A stretch of DNA of 51,138 nt from contig JALEPP010000100.1 of the NCBI GenBank assembly GCA_022767075.1, positions 1 through 51,138 of the forward strand, written 5' to 3'. This document shows positions 1 through 9,984 of the stretch, one piece after another. Both the position numbers and the translations under genes were made by a program. Source of the stretch: Agathobacter sp. (GTDB taxonomy: Bacteria > Bacillota > Clostridia > Lachnospirales > Lachnospiraceae). How positions within the stretch are numbered: the first letter of the stretch is position 1; every line of letters starts with the position of its first letter. The notes below the pieces were generated by a model that was not told the DNA's origin, searched no databases, and worked only from the letters and a program-made list of their open reading frames with translations.

Positions 1-142
1 CTCTAACTGCTTTCAGCCATGTATGGATGGTTCCTTCTGGAATACCTAATTCTTTGGCTGCCTTAGCACCGCCGATTTCTCTGGCAAGTTTGACAGCCTG
101 GACCTTATATTCTTGGTCGTATTTACGTTGGGTACGTGACAT
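1..142 (-). CDS. IS3-type transposase orfA-like HTH protein, partial (runs off window)
   Basis: Minus-strand translation MSRTQRKYDQEYKVQAVKLAREIGGAKAAKELGIPEGTIHTW.. resembles an IS3 OrfA helix-turn-helix. Confidence 0.75.
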   Translation of the reverse strand, partial: MSRTQRKYDQEYKVQAVKLAREIGGAKAAKELGIPEGTIHTWLKAVR

Positions 143-206
143 TGAGAGTACCTCCTTATTCTCTTTATTATACATTAATTCTTTGAGAATAAGGTGTAAA
201 CTTTAT

Positions 207-882
207 TTATACAACATAAGGATGTGCTTTTTGAGCTGCATGAGCATATATCTGAGCACCATCGCGTGAAATAACTTCAATGTGTGTAAATCTTTTTAAC
301 CACTCCTTGACATCATCGGTATCCCTCGATGGAATCAAGTCTATAATTCTATGTGTATCCAGGTCTACCATCACTGTTCCGTAAGAAAATCTTTTCCGTA
401 ATGCAAAATCATCCACACACACCCTTTTCACAGAAAAGTTATCCACAATGGATGGCATTTTTTTTAAGCAACTCACATATGCTGCTTTTACATACATTTA
501 TATTGCTTGTCTTTAATATTTTTGAAGCATTGACTGAACTTAACTGTGTCGATGTGTAAATAATATTTTTCTCCAACCTTCGTGTTTTCTTCCCTTTCCT
601 ATCCACGAAATGATGGCTTTCTGAAAATGTTTTTTTACTACATAAACTATTGTGGCAAAACATCTTTCTTGTTTTAACCAGCAAAATCACTTTTTTATTT
701 TGCATAGGCAAGTCCTGGATTTCTCTCTCATAAGTAGAATGTACTTTATTTGATTTTTCTCCACAATATGGACACACTAATTCCTCACACTTGGAAGATA
801 TATGAAAGACGACAACATCTTTTTTTATTTTATAATCATCAAGTATATATTCTTCCCCTAGTTCATGTATAAATTCATTCAT
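207..882 (-). pseudogene. ISL3-family transposase remnant (frameshifted, C-terminus truncated)
   Basis: ORF 439..882 has the N-terminal zinc-binding motif (CPYCGEKS..); ORF 207..497 has a DDE-type segment (VCVDDFALRKRFSYGTVMVDLDTHRIIDLIPSRD..) in another frame; ends abruptly near 207. Confidence 0.8.
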
Positions 883-1183
883 GAGTTATTACCATCCATT
901 GTTAATTTTTTTAATACAAAATCCAACTATATATGCTTATCTTACTACTTTACTAAGATATAATCAACTAACTATGGAAAGAACCGGCCAATTGGTTGTA
1001 TGCAACCAAGGAAACATGCTATTTTTTATATGTAAAAAATATGAAACGAAACACCGAAAGGAGAAAAACATGGGAATAGCAACAGGAAGGGCAAATAATG
1101 AGAGCTTTGTTGCAATCTATCCCAAGCTGATTAACGGTTGGGCTGATGGAGTATTTTATTTGAAACAACGATAAGGGGGATAT

Positions 1184-1858
1184 ATGACGTTTTCGAATAA
1201 TCTTATAAAATATCGAAAAATTAAAGGTTATACGCAGGATGACTTGGCGGAAAAAATGGGGGTCTCACGTCAATCCGTGAGTAAATGGGAAAATGGTGAG
1301 TCTATGCCAGAGGTAAGTAAGATTGTGAAAATCGCAGACTATCTGGAGGTGAGCATGGATGAACTATTTGGACGAGAAAAAATAGTCAAAACAGAACAAA
1401 ATGTTGTAAGCATGCAGGACGTTAAGATTGGATTAAAACCCAATACAATACTTTTCATGATAATATGTGTATTCTTTTTATCGCTTGGTGGAATTGTTGG
1501 ATATGGAATTGGAAGTGATAAAGGGAATGAGAAGGTAGTTTCTGGTTTAGAAAATGTGGAAATAACCGGATTTGGATTTGGACCAAACGAATGGGGCGGA
1601 ATGAACGTCGAATTTGTTCCATCATCTTACAGTCAGGATTGCAAATATACCATTTTGGCGAAGGGACAGTATGATGAATACTATGATACCCAATGGAAGG
1701 TCTCGTTCTCCGATGGAATATGCCGTAGTAATTTAGGAACAATAGACGGGGTCCTTTACAAGATTATTTTAAAAATAGAACAGGGAGAGGAGACCCGATT
1801 TATTACGCTGGCCGAGAATGTATGGGGAGACGGGAGCGGACAAAATATCCCGCAATAA
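1184..1858 (+). CDS. XRE-family HTH transcriptional regulator with C-terminal TM/extracytoplasmic region
   Basis: N-terminal HTH_3 (LIKYRKIKGYTQDDLAEKMGVSRQSVSKWENGES), then a hydrophobic segment. Confidence 0.85.
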   Translation: MTFSNNLIKYRKIKGYTQDDLAEKMGVSRQSVSKWENGESMPEVSKIVKIADYLEVSMDELFGREKIVKTEQNVVSMQDVKIGLKPNTILFMIICVFFLSLGGIVGYGIGSDKGNEKVVSGLENVEITGFGFGPNEWGGMNVEFVPSSYSQDCKYTILAKGQYDEYYDTQWKVSFSDGICRSNLGTIDGVLYKIILKIEQGEETRFITLAENVWGDGSGQNIPQ

Positions 1859-1900
1859 GAAAAGCTGGCGGAAAATCTGTGGGCTTTATCTACAGTCTGA

Positions 1901-1934
1901 GCAGAGGATACATAGCTACATCCTCTGCTTTCTG
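1901..1934 (+). terminator. putative intrinsic terminator
   Basis: GCAGAGGAT-acatagctac-ATCCTCTGC followed by a weak T-rich stretch. Confidence 0.5.
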
Positions 1935-2058
1935 TATGTTATCTAATTGGAAGTGCGTATAGTACTTATATCCTGTTTTTGGGTTGCTTTCCCTGGAAAA
2001 AAATATAGAATGGAGCTATAAAGTATTATTCGGAAAGCATACAAAGGAGGAAGGTAGG

Positions 2059-3659
2059 ATGAGGTTCAAAAAGATTAGCACAAAGATGTTGGCGACAATC
2101 TTGCCTGTTATTATGTTGGCGATGATTGTGCTTACCCAATTATCGTAGATGGAAGGTACATTGGCTGCGTAACTGTGGATATTGAGCTTGGAGCTATTAC
2201 AGGGATAGTGGACAATATCGTGGTTGGTGAGACCGGTAGTGCAATGCTCATAACTGCTTCTGGTACTTATCTGGCAGGAACAGACGATGAAAAGGTGCAA
2301 AATGCCGTTTGCATAACAGAAGATGAGAATGCTTCACTTGCATCAGCAGGTTCTGCGATATTAGGTCAGGAAAGCGGAACCTCTGCTTATATAGAAAATG
2401 GACAGTCTATTAATCTGTATTATTCCACCCTGGAGCAAACCGGTTGGAAGCTGATCTTAAAGATGCCTCAGTTAGAGTTGAATGCGCCATTGAACAGATT
2501 GAGGATGCTTCTTATCGGAGTGTCTCTGGTTGCACTTTTAGCAGCAGTTGTAATTGTGTTGTTTCAGGTCCGATCTATTGCAAATAGCATCCGTATGGTT
2601 CAGATATTTGCAGGAGCACTTGCAGGTGGTGATTTTACGGTAGATTCCATTCAGGTAAAAAGCCAGGATGAGCTTGGAAATATGGGAACATCCTTAAACC
2701 AGATGTATGACAGCAACAAGGGTGTAATTAACAATATTAAGGAGCACGCAGAAGAGATTGGAACCTCCAGCAAAAGATTGAGAGACGCTGCAACAAACCT
2801 GACAGAGAAATTCAGAGAGATACAGCGCTATATGAACGATGTAAACACAGCCATGCTGTCAAGTAGTGCTGCTACGGAAGAAGTGAATGCTTCCACAGAA
2901 GAGGTATTGTCAAATGTGAATCTCCTTGCAGAGCAGACTCATGGCAGCATGGAGATGGCTCAAAACATTAGAGAGAGAGCCACAGAGATTGGAAGAAACA
3001 GTAGAGAATCCTTTGATTCTGCAACTAAGCTGTCTGGACAGTTTGAGGAAAGACTGCAGGCAAGTATTGAAAAAGCAAAAGTTGTGGAGTGTATTGGAGA
3101 TCTTGCAAGCGTTATTTCTGGAATTGCAGAGGAGATTAATTTGCTGTCTCTCAATGCTTCTATTGAAGCAGCAAGAGCGGGTGAGGCAGGAAGAGGATTT
3201 GCAGTTGTTGCCTCAGAGATTGGACAGCTATCTGTAAGTACTTCAAAAGCGGTAGAAGAGATTAAGACAACTATTGATGAGGTAAAATTAGCATTTAGTG
3301 GTATTGCAAATGATGCTAGTGCCCTCTTGGGATTTGTTCAGGACACTGTGGCACCAGATTATAGCAATTTTGTGGAAGTGGCGGAGCAGTACGGAAGAGA
3401 TGCCGAAGCAATTGATGAGACAAGCAATCAGATTTTTACTATGTCAGAGTCTATTAAGCAAATTATGCAAGAAGTTACGTATGCTATTCAGAGTATCGCA
3501 GAGGCAACAGAGAATACCACGGAATTAAGCTCTGATATTATGGGCTCTATTGATATTGTCTCAGATGATGTATCGGATATTTCTGATATGTCAGATAAGC
3601 AGGATGTCATTGTACAGAATCTTAATGAGGTGGTAGGAAAGTTTACCTTGAGCAAATAG
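2059..3659 (+). pseudogene. methyl-accepting chemotaxis protein with internal deletion and frame change
   Basis: SD AAGGAGG and [26 protein letters not shown].. in one frame; [26 protein letters not shown].. to the MCP signalling domain ([35 protein letters not shown]) open from 2133 in another frame. Confidence 0.75.
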
Positions 3660-3679
3660 TAGGCCTTCACCAAGATAAA

Positions 3680-3711
3680 ATAAGCTTAGAGTGTTAACTC
3701 TAAGCTTATTT
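3680..3711 (+). terminator. putative intrinsic terminator
   Basis: TAAGCTTAGAG-tgttaa-CTCTAAGCTTA then T-rich. Confidence 0.7.
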
Positions 3712-3840
3712 ATTGTGCACCTTGTGGCGCACATTTTCAGAGATTTCGATTTCTGGGGATTTCTTATTGTCTGAAATATGATAAGATACTTTCTATGAAG
3801 GCTTTTGGATAAGGGAAATAACTTGAGGAGATCAGTGAAT

Positions 3841-4665
3841 ATGCAGAATATTATCAGGCTAGAAAATCTGGAGGATTCCAGACTAGATATCTATCGAAAA
3901 TATTCGGAGGTGCAGTTGCTTCACTTCTATGAGCCGGCGGAGGGAGTTTTCATTGCAGAAAGTCCTATTGTCATCGGGCGAGCCTTGGACGCAGGATATG
4001 AACCGTTTTCTTTTCTGGTTGAGGAAAAACAGCTGGAGCAGAAGAACACAAGGGAGGTGTTGGAGCGGTGTCAGGATATTCCCGTGTTTACGTCGTCTCT
4101 TGAGATGTTAAATAATCTCACAGGCTTTTCCCTTACCAGAGGAATGCTTTGTGCCATGAGAAGGAAAGCTCTTCCGACCTTGGAAGAGGTCTGCAAGGCT
4201 GCCAGACGCATTGCGATTTTGGAGGATGTAGTGAATCCTACCAATGTGGGGGCGATTGTCAGGTCCGCTGCAGCCCTTCATGTAGATGCAATTCTATTTA
4301 CATCTCCCTGTGCAGATCCGCTGTATCGAAGAGCAATCCGTGTCAGTATGGGGACGATATTCCAGATTCCATGGACCGTATTGGATAAGCAAATGGAGTG
4401 GCCTAAGGAAGGCTTTTGCCGTCTCCGGGAGCTGGGCTTTGTCACTGTAGCTATGGCACTAACGGATCAATCGGTATCCATTGATGATCCTGAAGTTATG
4501 GCTCAGGATAAGCTGGCCATTATCCTTGGCACGGAAGGGGAAGGCTTGAAGCAGGAAACCATTGATGCCTGCGACTTTACAGTTCGAATTCCAATGAGCC
4601 ACGGGGTAGATTCCCTCAATGTGGCGGCAGCCAGCGCCGTAGCGTTTTGGCAGTTGTGTAAGTAA
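3841..4665 (+). CDS. TrmH/SpoU-family RNA methyltransferase
   Basis: Motifs LEDVVNPTNVGAIVRSAAAL, LGTEGEGL, IPMSHGVDSLNVAAASAV. Confidence 0.9.
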   Translation: MQNIIRLENLEDSRLDIYRKYSEVQLLHFYEPAEGVFIAESPIVIGRALDAGYEPFSFLVEEKQLEQKNTREVLERCQDIPVFTSSLEMLNNLTGFSLTRGMLCAMRRKALPTLEEVCKAARRIAILEDVVNPTNVGAIVRSAAALHVDAILFTSPCADPLYRRAIRVSMGTIFQIPWTVLDKQMEWPKEGFCRLRELGFVTVAMALTDQSVSIDDPEVMAQDKLAIILGTEGEGLKQETIDACDFTVRIPMSHGVDSLNVAAASAVAFWQLCK

Positions 4666-4678
4666 GGAGAGAAATAAT

Positions 4679-5470
4679 ATGTCTAGAATTAAATTGATTG
4701 CCAGTGATTTGGATGGCACGTTGCTTTTAAATGGAGCCCAAAGCTGTGATCCGGAGCTTTTCCCACTTATTGAGGAGCTGGCAAAAAAGGATGTCTATTT
4801 TGTAGCAGCCAGTGGGAGACAATATCATAGCCTACAGAGGTTGTTCGCACCGGTGAGAGATAAAATTCTCTATCTCTGTGAAAATGGTTCCTTGGTTATG
4901 CATACCAATCAGGTTCTGGTTAAGACATATATGGAAGACAGCCTTGCCATGGATATCTGTCATGCAATTATTGACCACCCTGATTGTGAGGTGCTGATTT
5001 CAGGGGAGAGAACCTGCTATTTGGTTCCAAAGACCCAGGGGTTTGTAACGCATGTGAAAGAAGTGCTTGGAAATCATGTGACGGTAATCGATACTCCGGA
5101 AAGAATTGAAGAGGAGGTTATCAAGATTTCCTACTTTGCTCAACCGGACAAGCTAAAAGCCGCAACCGATCTCCTTATGGACAAATTCAAGGACAGCGAT
5201 TGTGAGATTACTGTTTCCGGTAACAGCTGGGTGGATTTTGTGGCAAAAGGAACTGGAAAAGGCGAAGCTTTAGAGAAGCTTGGGAAAAAGCTTGGAATTC
5301 TTCCGGAAGAGATGGCTGCTTTCGGAGACAACGAAAATGACAGAACTATGCTTAGCTTTGTGGGGCATCCCTATCTCATGGAAAAGTGTAATCCAACCAT
5401 GGAGGATGTAGAGGCTAAGAGATGTAAGAAAGTGGAAGAATCCTTGAGGGAGATTTTGAGGGAGTTATAG
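4679..5470 (+). CDS. Cof-type HAD-family hydrolase
   Basis: LIASDLDGTLLL, AFGDNENDRTML motifs. Confidence 0.92.
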   Translation: MSRIKLIASDLDGTLLLNGAQSCDPELFPLIEELAKKDVYFVAASGRQYHSLQRLFAPVRDKILYLCENGSLVMHTNQVLVKTYMEDSLAMDICHAIIDHPDCEVLISGERTCYLVPKTQGFVTHVKEVLGNHVTVIDTPERIEEEVIKISYFAQPDKLKAATDLLMDKFKDSDCEITVSGNSWVDFVAKGTGKGEALEKLGKKLGILPEEMAAFGDNENDRTMLSFVGHPYLMEKCNPTMEDVEAKRCKKVEESLREILREL

Positions 5471-5507
5471 AACGCATGACGAGTAATGAAACCTGCAGAG
5501 GCGATAA

Positions 5508-5918
5508 TTATGACTGCTCGAGAGCCCGGCGGAGTGCCTCGTAAGTGCATAACCCCTCTTTGTACCACTGGCAGTTCCTACAGCTTTTGGTGAAGAGCTC
5601 TTTGGTAAGATAGAGTCGACCGTGCTCATTCATTTCCGAATAGGAATAGGCTTCCCCTTCTGTTAGATGAAGTGGCTCTAATAATGATTGGTCTTTTGTT
5701 TTTACATGATTGGTGGCGTCCACGCAGTGGATGCCATCTTTTAAGTTGGGACATTTTTTACAAATCTCGTCCGGATCGGTGACAAGTAGCAGTTTTTCAT
5801 CCGGATTAGATTTGAGCCAGGTGACCATTTCCGTCATATTTTCACAGAAGGCACCGCTATAACCGTAGCCCTGGTAGAGGTTGGTACACATAATATGATG
5901 AACGCGAAATTTTTTCAT
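5508..5918 (-). CDS. DUF1284-like Cys-rich protein
   Basis: VHHIMCTNLYQGYGYS and multiple Cys residues (CKKCPNL, CRNCQWYKEGLC). Confidence 0.75.
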   Translation of the reverse strand: MKKFRVHHIMCTNLYQGYGYSGAFCENMTEMVTWLKSNPDEKLLLVTDPDEICKKCPNLKDGIHCVDATNHVKTKDQSLLEPLHLTEGEAYSYSEMNEHGRLYLTKELFTKSCRNCQWYKEGLCTYEALRRALEQS

Positions 5919-6115
5919 GGAAGCTCCTTTTACAGAAATTTTATTTGAGTATACCCTTTAAATAGTCTTTTGTAAACGTGCCTTTTAAACATAAAATATA
6001 AACTTGAATTATAGATAAAATGAAATTTTTGTATATCAGGTTATATTGACTTTGAAAATTGGAAGGATTAAGGTGAAAAACGAAAAGAGTATAGGAAAGA
6101 AAGAAGGATAAAAAG

Positions 6116-7792
6116 ATGAATGGATTAATGATTATTGTGCTGGCTGTTGTGGTTCTTGTGGCCGCATATCTCATTTATGGTCGTTATCTGGCCAAGAAAT
6201 GGGGCATAGATCCAAACGCTAAGACTCCTGCATATACAGAGGCCGATGGTGTGGATTACGTGCCTGCAGACACTAACGTGGTATTCGGCCATCAGTTTGC
6301 TTCCATAGCGGGAGCGGGGCCAATCAACGGACCAATTCAGGCAGCAATCTTTGGATGGCTTCCAGTATTGCTGTGGGTACTTTTAGGCGGTGTATTTTTT
6401 GGAGCGGTTCAGGATTTTTCCGCTATGTATGCTTCGGTAAAGAACAAAGGTAAATCCATTGGATACATTATTGAGCAGTACATAGGAGAGACAGGAAAGA
6501 GACTCTTCCTAATTTTTACCTGGTTATTCTCAATCTTGGTTGTAGCAGCATTTGCTGATATCGTAGCGACAACCTTCAATGGATTTGACGCAGAAGGTGC
6601 TAAGGTTGTGGCAGATGGAGCGGTAGCAACCACATCCATTTTATTTATTGTGTTTGCAGTAGCTTTAGGATTCTTCTTAAAGTATACAAAATTCAATACA
6701 TGGGTTAACACAGGGGTGGCAATTGCCTTGCTTGTGCTTTCCATTGTAATCGGTGTAAATGCACCTATATACTTTGACAGACAGTTCTGGCTGATTTTTG
6801 TATTCGCTTATATCTTAGTGGCTTGTGTCACCCCGGTATGGGCATTGCTTCAGCCACGTGACTATTTGAACAGTTACTTGCTGATTGCCATGATGGTTAT
6901 GGCATTTATCGGTATTATCATTTACCAGCCAGCTATGAATCTTCCTGTGTTTACTGCATTCAAGATTGTAAATGCAAATACCAACACCGTTTCGTATTTG
7001 TTCCCAACCTTGTTTGTAACCATCGCATGTGGTGCTGTATCTGGTTTCCATTCTCTGGTATCGTCAGGAACATCGTCAAAACAGATTAAAAGTGAAAAGG
7101 CAATGCTTCCTGTTTCCTTTGGAGCAATGCTTTTGGAGAGCTTTTTAGCAGTTATTGCATTGGTTTGCGTAGGTTTTGCAGCTACAGCAGATGGTCTTCC
7201 GGCAGGAACACCTGCACAAATATTTGCATCAGCCATCGCAACCTTCCTTGGAAAGGTAGGAATTGCAGAGAGTATTTCATATACTTTAATAACTTTAGCA
7301 ATCTCGGCATTTGCGTTAACCAGCTTGGATTCCGTAGCCCGTGTGGGACGTATCGCTTTCCAGGAGTTCTGGGTTGAGGACGATAAGGAACCTACTGCGT
7401 TTGTTAAATTCGTATCCAACAAATACTTTGCTACCATTATCACAATGGTACTTGCCTTCCTTTTGGCGAAAGTAGGTTACGCAAGTATTTGGCCATTATT
7501 TGGCTCAGCGAACCAGCTTCTTTCCGCATTGGCATTGATTGCATGTGCGGTATTCTTAAAGAAAACCAATCGACAGGGCATCATGCTCTGGGGCCCGATG
7601 TTCATTATGCTTGCAGTTACCTTTACCGCAATTATCTTCAAGATTGTGGAGCTGGTATCTGGATTTGCAACGGCTGTTGTGCCTGGAAATGTACTTCAGC
7701 TGGTATTCGCAGTTCTTCTGTTGATCCTTGGTATTATGGTAGCAGTAGAAGGACTGAAAAAGTTATTTGAGAGCAAGAAAGCTCAAGCTTAA
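6116..7792 (+). CDS. cstA: carbon starvation protein CstA family (peptide/pyruvate transporter)
   Basis: FGHQFASIAGAGPINGPIQAAIFGWLP and multi-TM profile. Confidence 0.9.
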   Translation: MNGLMIIVLAVVVLVAAYLIYGRYLAKKWGIDPNAKTPAYTEADGVDYVPADTNVVFGHQFASIAGAGPINGPIQAAIFGWLPVLLWVLLGGVFFGAVQDFSAMYASVKNKGKSIGYIIEQYIGETGKRLFLIFTWLFSILVVAAFADIVATTFNGFDAEGAKVVADGAVATTSILFIVFAVALGFFLKYTKFNTWVNTGVAIALLVLSIVIGVNAPIYFDRQFWLIFVFAYILVACVTPVWALLQPRDYLNSYLLIAMMVMAFIGIIIYQPAMNLPVFTAFKIVNANTNTVSYLFPTLFVTIACGAVSGFHSLVSSGTSSKQIKSEKAMLPVSFGAMLLESFLAVIALVCVGFAATADGLPAGTPAQIFASAIATFLGKVGIAESISYTLITLAISAFALTSLDSVARVGRIAFQEFWVEDDKEPTAFVKFVSNKYFATIITMVLAFLLAKVGYASIWPLFGSANQLLSALALIACAVFLKKTNRQGIMLWGPMFIMLAVTFTAIIFKIVELVSGFATAVVPGNVLQLVFAVLLLILGIMVAVEGLKKLFESKKAQA

Positions 7793-7812
7793 TTCATCAT
7801 AATTTATCACTC

Positions 7813-7861
7813 GAAGGTCATGTCACTCACGATACGTGCGGTGGTGTGGCCTTCATTTTTT
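7813..7861 (+). terminator. putative terminator after cstA
   Basis: gaaggtca...tggccttc then ATTTTTT. Confidence 0.5.
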
Positions 7862-7980
7862 ATTTACATTGCAAAAAATAGAAAGAGGTATAAAATAGGG
7901 GAAGAGCACAAACCTTATGGATAGAAAAGCGATTCCGCCAAACGATGGTGGACGACGGAAGTGCTGTAGAAGGAACAATT

Positions 7981-8316
7981 ATGAATCGAAAAACAAAGAT
8001 TATATTTTGGGGAATGATTGCATTACTATTGGTTGGAAGCAGCCTTGCGATATGTTTTATCCCTAAGAATGGAAATACAGTTGTGATATCCAGAGATGGA
8101 GAGGAGATAGGACGCTATTCTCTTGAAAAGGACCAGGTCCTTCGGTTTGAAGAGGATGAGGACTATAACATCGTTGAAATAAAGGATGGAGTGGTAAGGG
8201 TAACGGAGGCCTCCTGTAAGAATCAGATTTGCGTCCACTCGGCGCCTATTTCTAAGGAGAAGCCGGGGATGATTGCGTGCCTGCCAAATAAACTAATTGT
8301 GGAAATACAGGAATGA
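7981..8316 (+). CDS. NusG domain II-containing membrane-anchored protein
   Basis: N-terminal TM, then NTVVISRDGEEIGRYSL...ASCKNQICVHSAPIS...IACLPNKLIVEI. Confidence 0.85.
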   Translation: MNRKTKIIFWGMIALLLVGSSLAICFIPKNGNTVVISRDGEEIGRYSLEKDQVLRFEEDEDYNIVEIKDGVVRVTEASCKNQICVHSAPISKEKPGMIACLPNKLIVEIQE

Positions 8317-8382
8317 TGTTATATTAAAACATAGAGACCCTTGTGTAGGAAACATAGGGGACAAAAATAAGGAGGTAATGAT

Positions 8383-9102
8383 ATGCCAACACCACATAAT
8401 GAAGCACAAAAAGGACAGATTGCAAAGACAGTATTGATGCCGGGAGATCCACTCCGGGCAAAGTTTATCGCTGATACATTTTTAGAGAATCCAAAGCAGT
8501 TTAATAATGTTCGTGGAATGCTTGGATTTACAGGTACCTACAACGGAAAACAGATTTCTGTTATGGGTGGAGGAATGGGTATGCCAAGTATTGGTATCTA
8601 TTCCTATGAACTTTTTACCGAGTACGATGTAGACCGTATCATCCGTATTGGTAGTGCCGGAAGCTACAGCGAAAATGCAAAAATCTATGATGTAGTTCTG
8701 GCTACTTCTGCAGTGAGCGAATCCAGCTATGCCTTGACTCAGTCCGGATTTACCGGGGATGAGACCTTCCCAAGTGAAGAATTAAACGATCGTCTTCGCA
8801 AGGCGGCAAGCGATCTTGGTATCCATATTCAAGAGGGGGCTATTCACTCCAGTGATGTATTCTATAGACAGCCAAGTGATGCAAAGCCAAGCTACTGGGA
8901 GAAGCTTCGGGATGAGAGAGGATGTCTTGCGGTAGAGATGGAGAGCTTTGCGCTGTTTCACAATGCTAACGTATGTGGAAAAGAAGCTGCCTGTCTTCTT
9001 ACCATTTCAGATAGCTTTGTGAGTCCTGAGATTACCACACCGGAAGAGAGACAGAACTGCTTTACCAATATGATGAAAATCGCCTTGGAAATGGCAGAAT
9101 AA
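8383..9102 (+). CDS. deoD: purine-nucleoside phosphorylase
   Basis: TPHNEAQKGQIAKTVLMPGDPLRAKFIADTFLENP.. Confidence 0.95.
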   Translation: MPTPHNEAQKGQIAKTVLMPGDPLRAKFIADTFLENPKQFNNVRGMLGFTGTYNGKQISVMGGGMGMPSIGIYSYELFTEYDVDRIIRIGSAGSYSENAKIYDVVLATSAVSESSYALTQSGFTGDETFPSEELNDRLRKAASDLGIHIQEGAIHSSDVFYRQPSDAKPSYWEKLRDERGCLAVEMESFALFHNANVCGKEAACLLTISDSFVSPEITTPEERQNCFTNMMKIALEMAE

Positions 9103-9115
9103 GAATTGTAATAAA

Positions 9116-9131
9116 TGTTGTAATTACAACA
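9116..9131. promoter_or_regulatory. 16-bp perfect palindrome, candidate operator upstream of hcp
   Basis: TGTTGTAATTACAACA. Confidence 0.5.
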
Positions 9132-9141
9132 GAATAATGTG

Positions 9142-9198
9142 ACCTCCTATAGAATAATGTCGTTGTGAGAAAATACAACCAGAAACTCTATAGGAGGT
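9142..9198 (+). promoter_or_regulatory. candidate SD-sequestering / terminator-like hairpin in hcp 5' UTR
   Basis: ACCTCCTATAG (9142-9152) pairs with CTATAGGAGGT (9188-9198); nested GTTGT/ACAAC; followed by T-tract and ATG. Confidence 0.55.
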
Positions 9199-9204
9199 TT
9201 TTTT

Positions 9205-9853
9205 ATGTCAAATCAGATGTTTTGTTTCCAGTGCGAGCAGACTGCAGGGTGTACAGGATGTACCGGTGCAGCAGGTGTCTGCGGCAAGTCGGCAAAGACC
9301 GCAAAGCTGCAAGACCAACTGACGGGGGCTCTTATTGGCCTTGCAAAAACCTGTGAAGGAAACACACCTACCGAAGATACAACCAAGCTGATGATAGAAG
9401 GCTTGTTTACAACCATCACCAATGTAAGCTTTCATGATGAGACCCTACAGGCTTTGATTGATAAGGTTCATGGTGAAAAAAATCGAATTGCACCAAATTG
9501 TGCCAATTGCGCGGCACCATGTGGCAACACCGATGACTATGATGTTGAGAATATTTGGAATGCAGATGAAGATATTCGTTCCCTCAAATCCTTAATTCTA
9601 TTTGGAATACGCGGAATGGCAGCATATGCTTACCATGCAATGGTGCTGGGATACCGGGATTCGGATGTGGAATTCTTCTTATACAAGGCCCTTGCAACCT
9701 TAAGCTTTGATTACGGTATGGAGGACTTACTTCCAATTGTTCTGGAGCTTGGAAAAGTGAACCTAAAGTGTATGGAGCTTTTTCGTGGAGAACTATCAGA
9801 TTTCTCCAATCTCTACTCCGGATGAAGATTTAGCGAAGATTTTAGGAAAGTAG
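9205..9853 (+). pseudogene. hcp: hybrid cluster protein (hydroxylamine reductase) with large internal deletion and frameshift
   Basis: N-term MFCFQCEQTAGCTGCTGAAGVCGK..CMELF, then in another frame FVENYQISPISTPDEDLAKILGK*, an Hcp-like C-terminus. Confidence 0.8.
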
Positions 9854-9929
9854 TGAGGGGAAGGTTGACTTGATGGCACTTTTTTGATAGCATCAGAGAT
9901 GTGAAAAGTGTCGATTGAGAGTATTATGT

Positions 9930-9960
9930 GGCTCTTATCCTTGGGGATAGGAGCCTTTTT
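9930..9960 (+). terminator. intrinsic terminator upstream of trpS
   Basis: GGCTCTTATCC-ttgg-GGATAGGAGCC-TTTTT. Confidence 0.8.
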
Positions 9961-9984
9961 ACTCTATCGTTAGGAGGAATAGAG

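Noticed and set aside
881-1174. 97-aa ORF and a 34-aa ORF at ~1071 preceding the XRE regulator
   Set aside because: Low-complexity or very short product with no recognizable family; insufficient support to call a gene.
9840-9984. T-box riboswitch for trpS
   Set aside because: No T-box sequence (AGGGTGGnACCGCG) or specifier stem seen; only an intrinsic terminator likely ending the hcp transcript.
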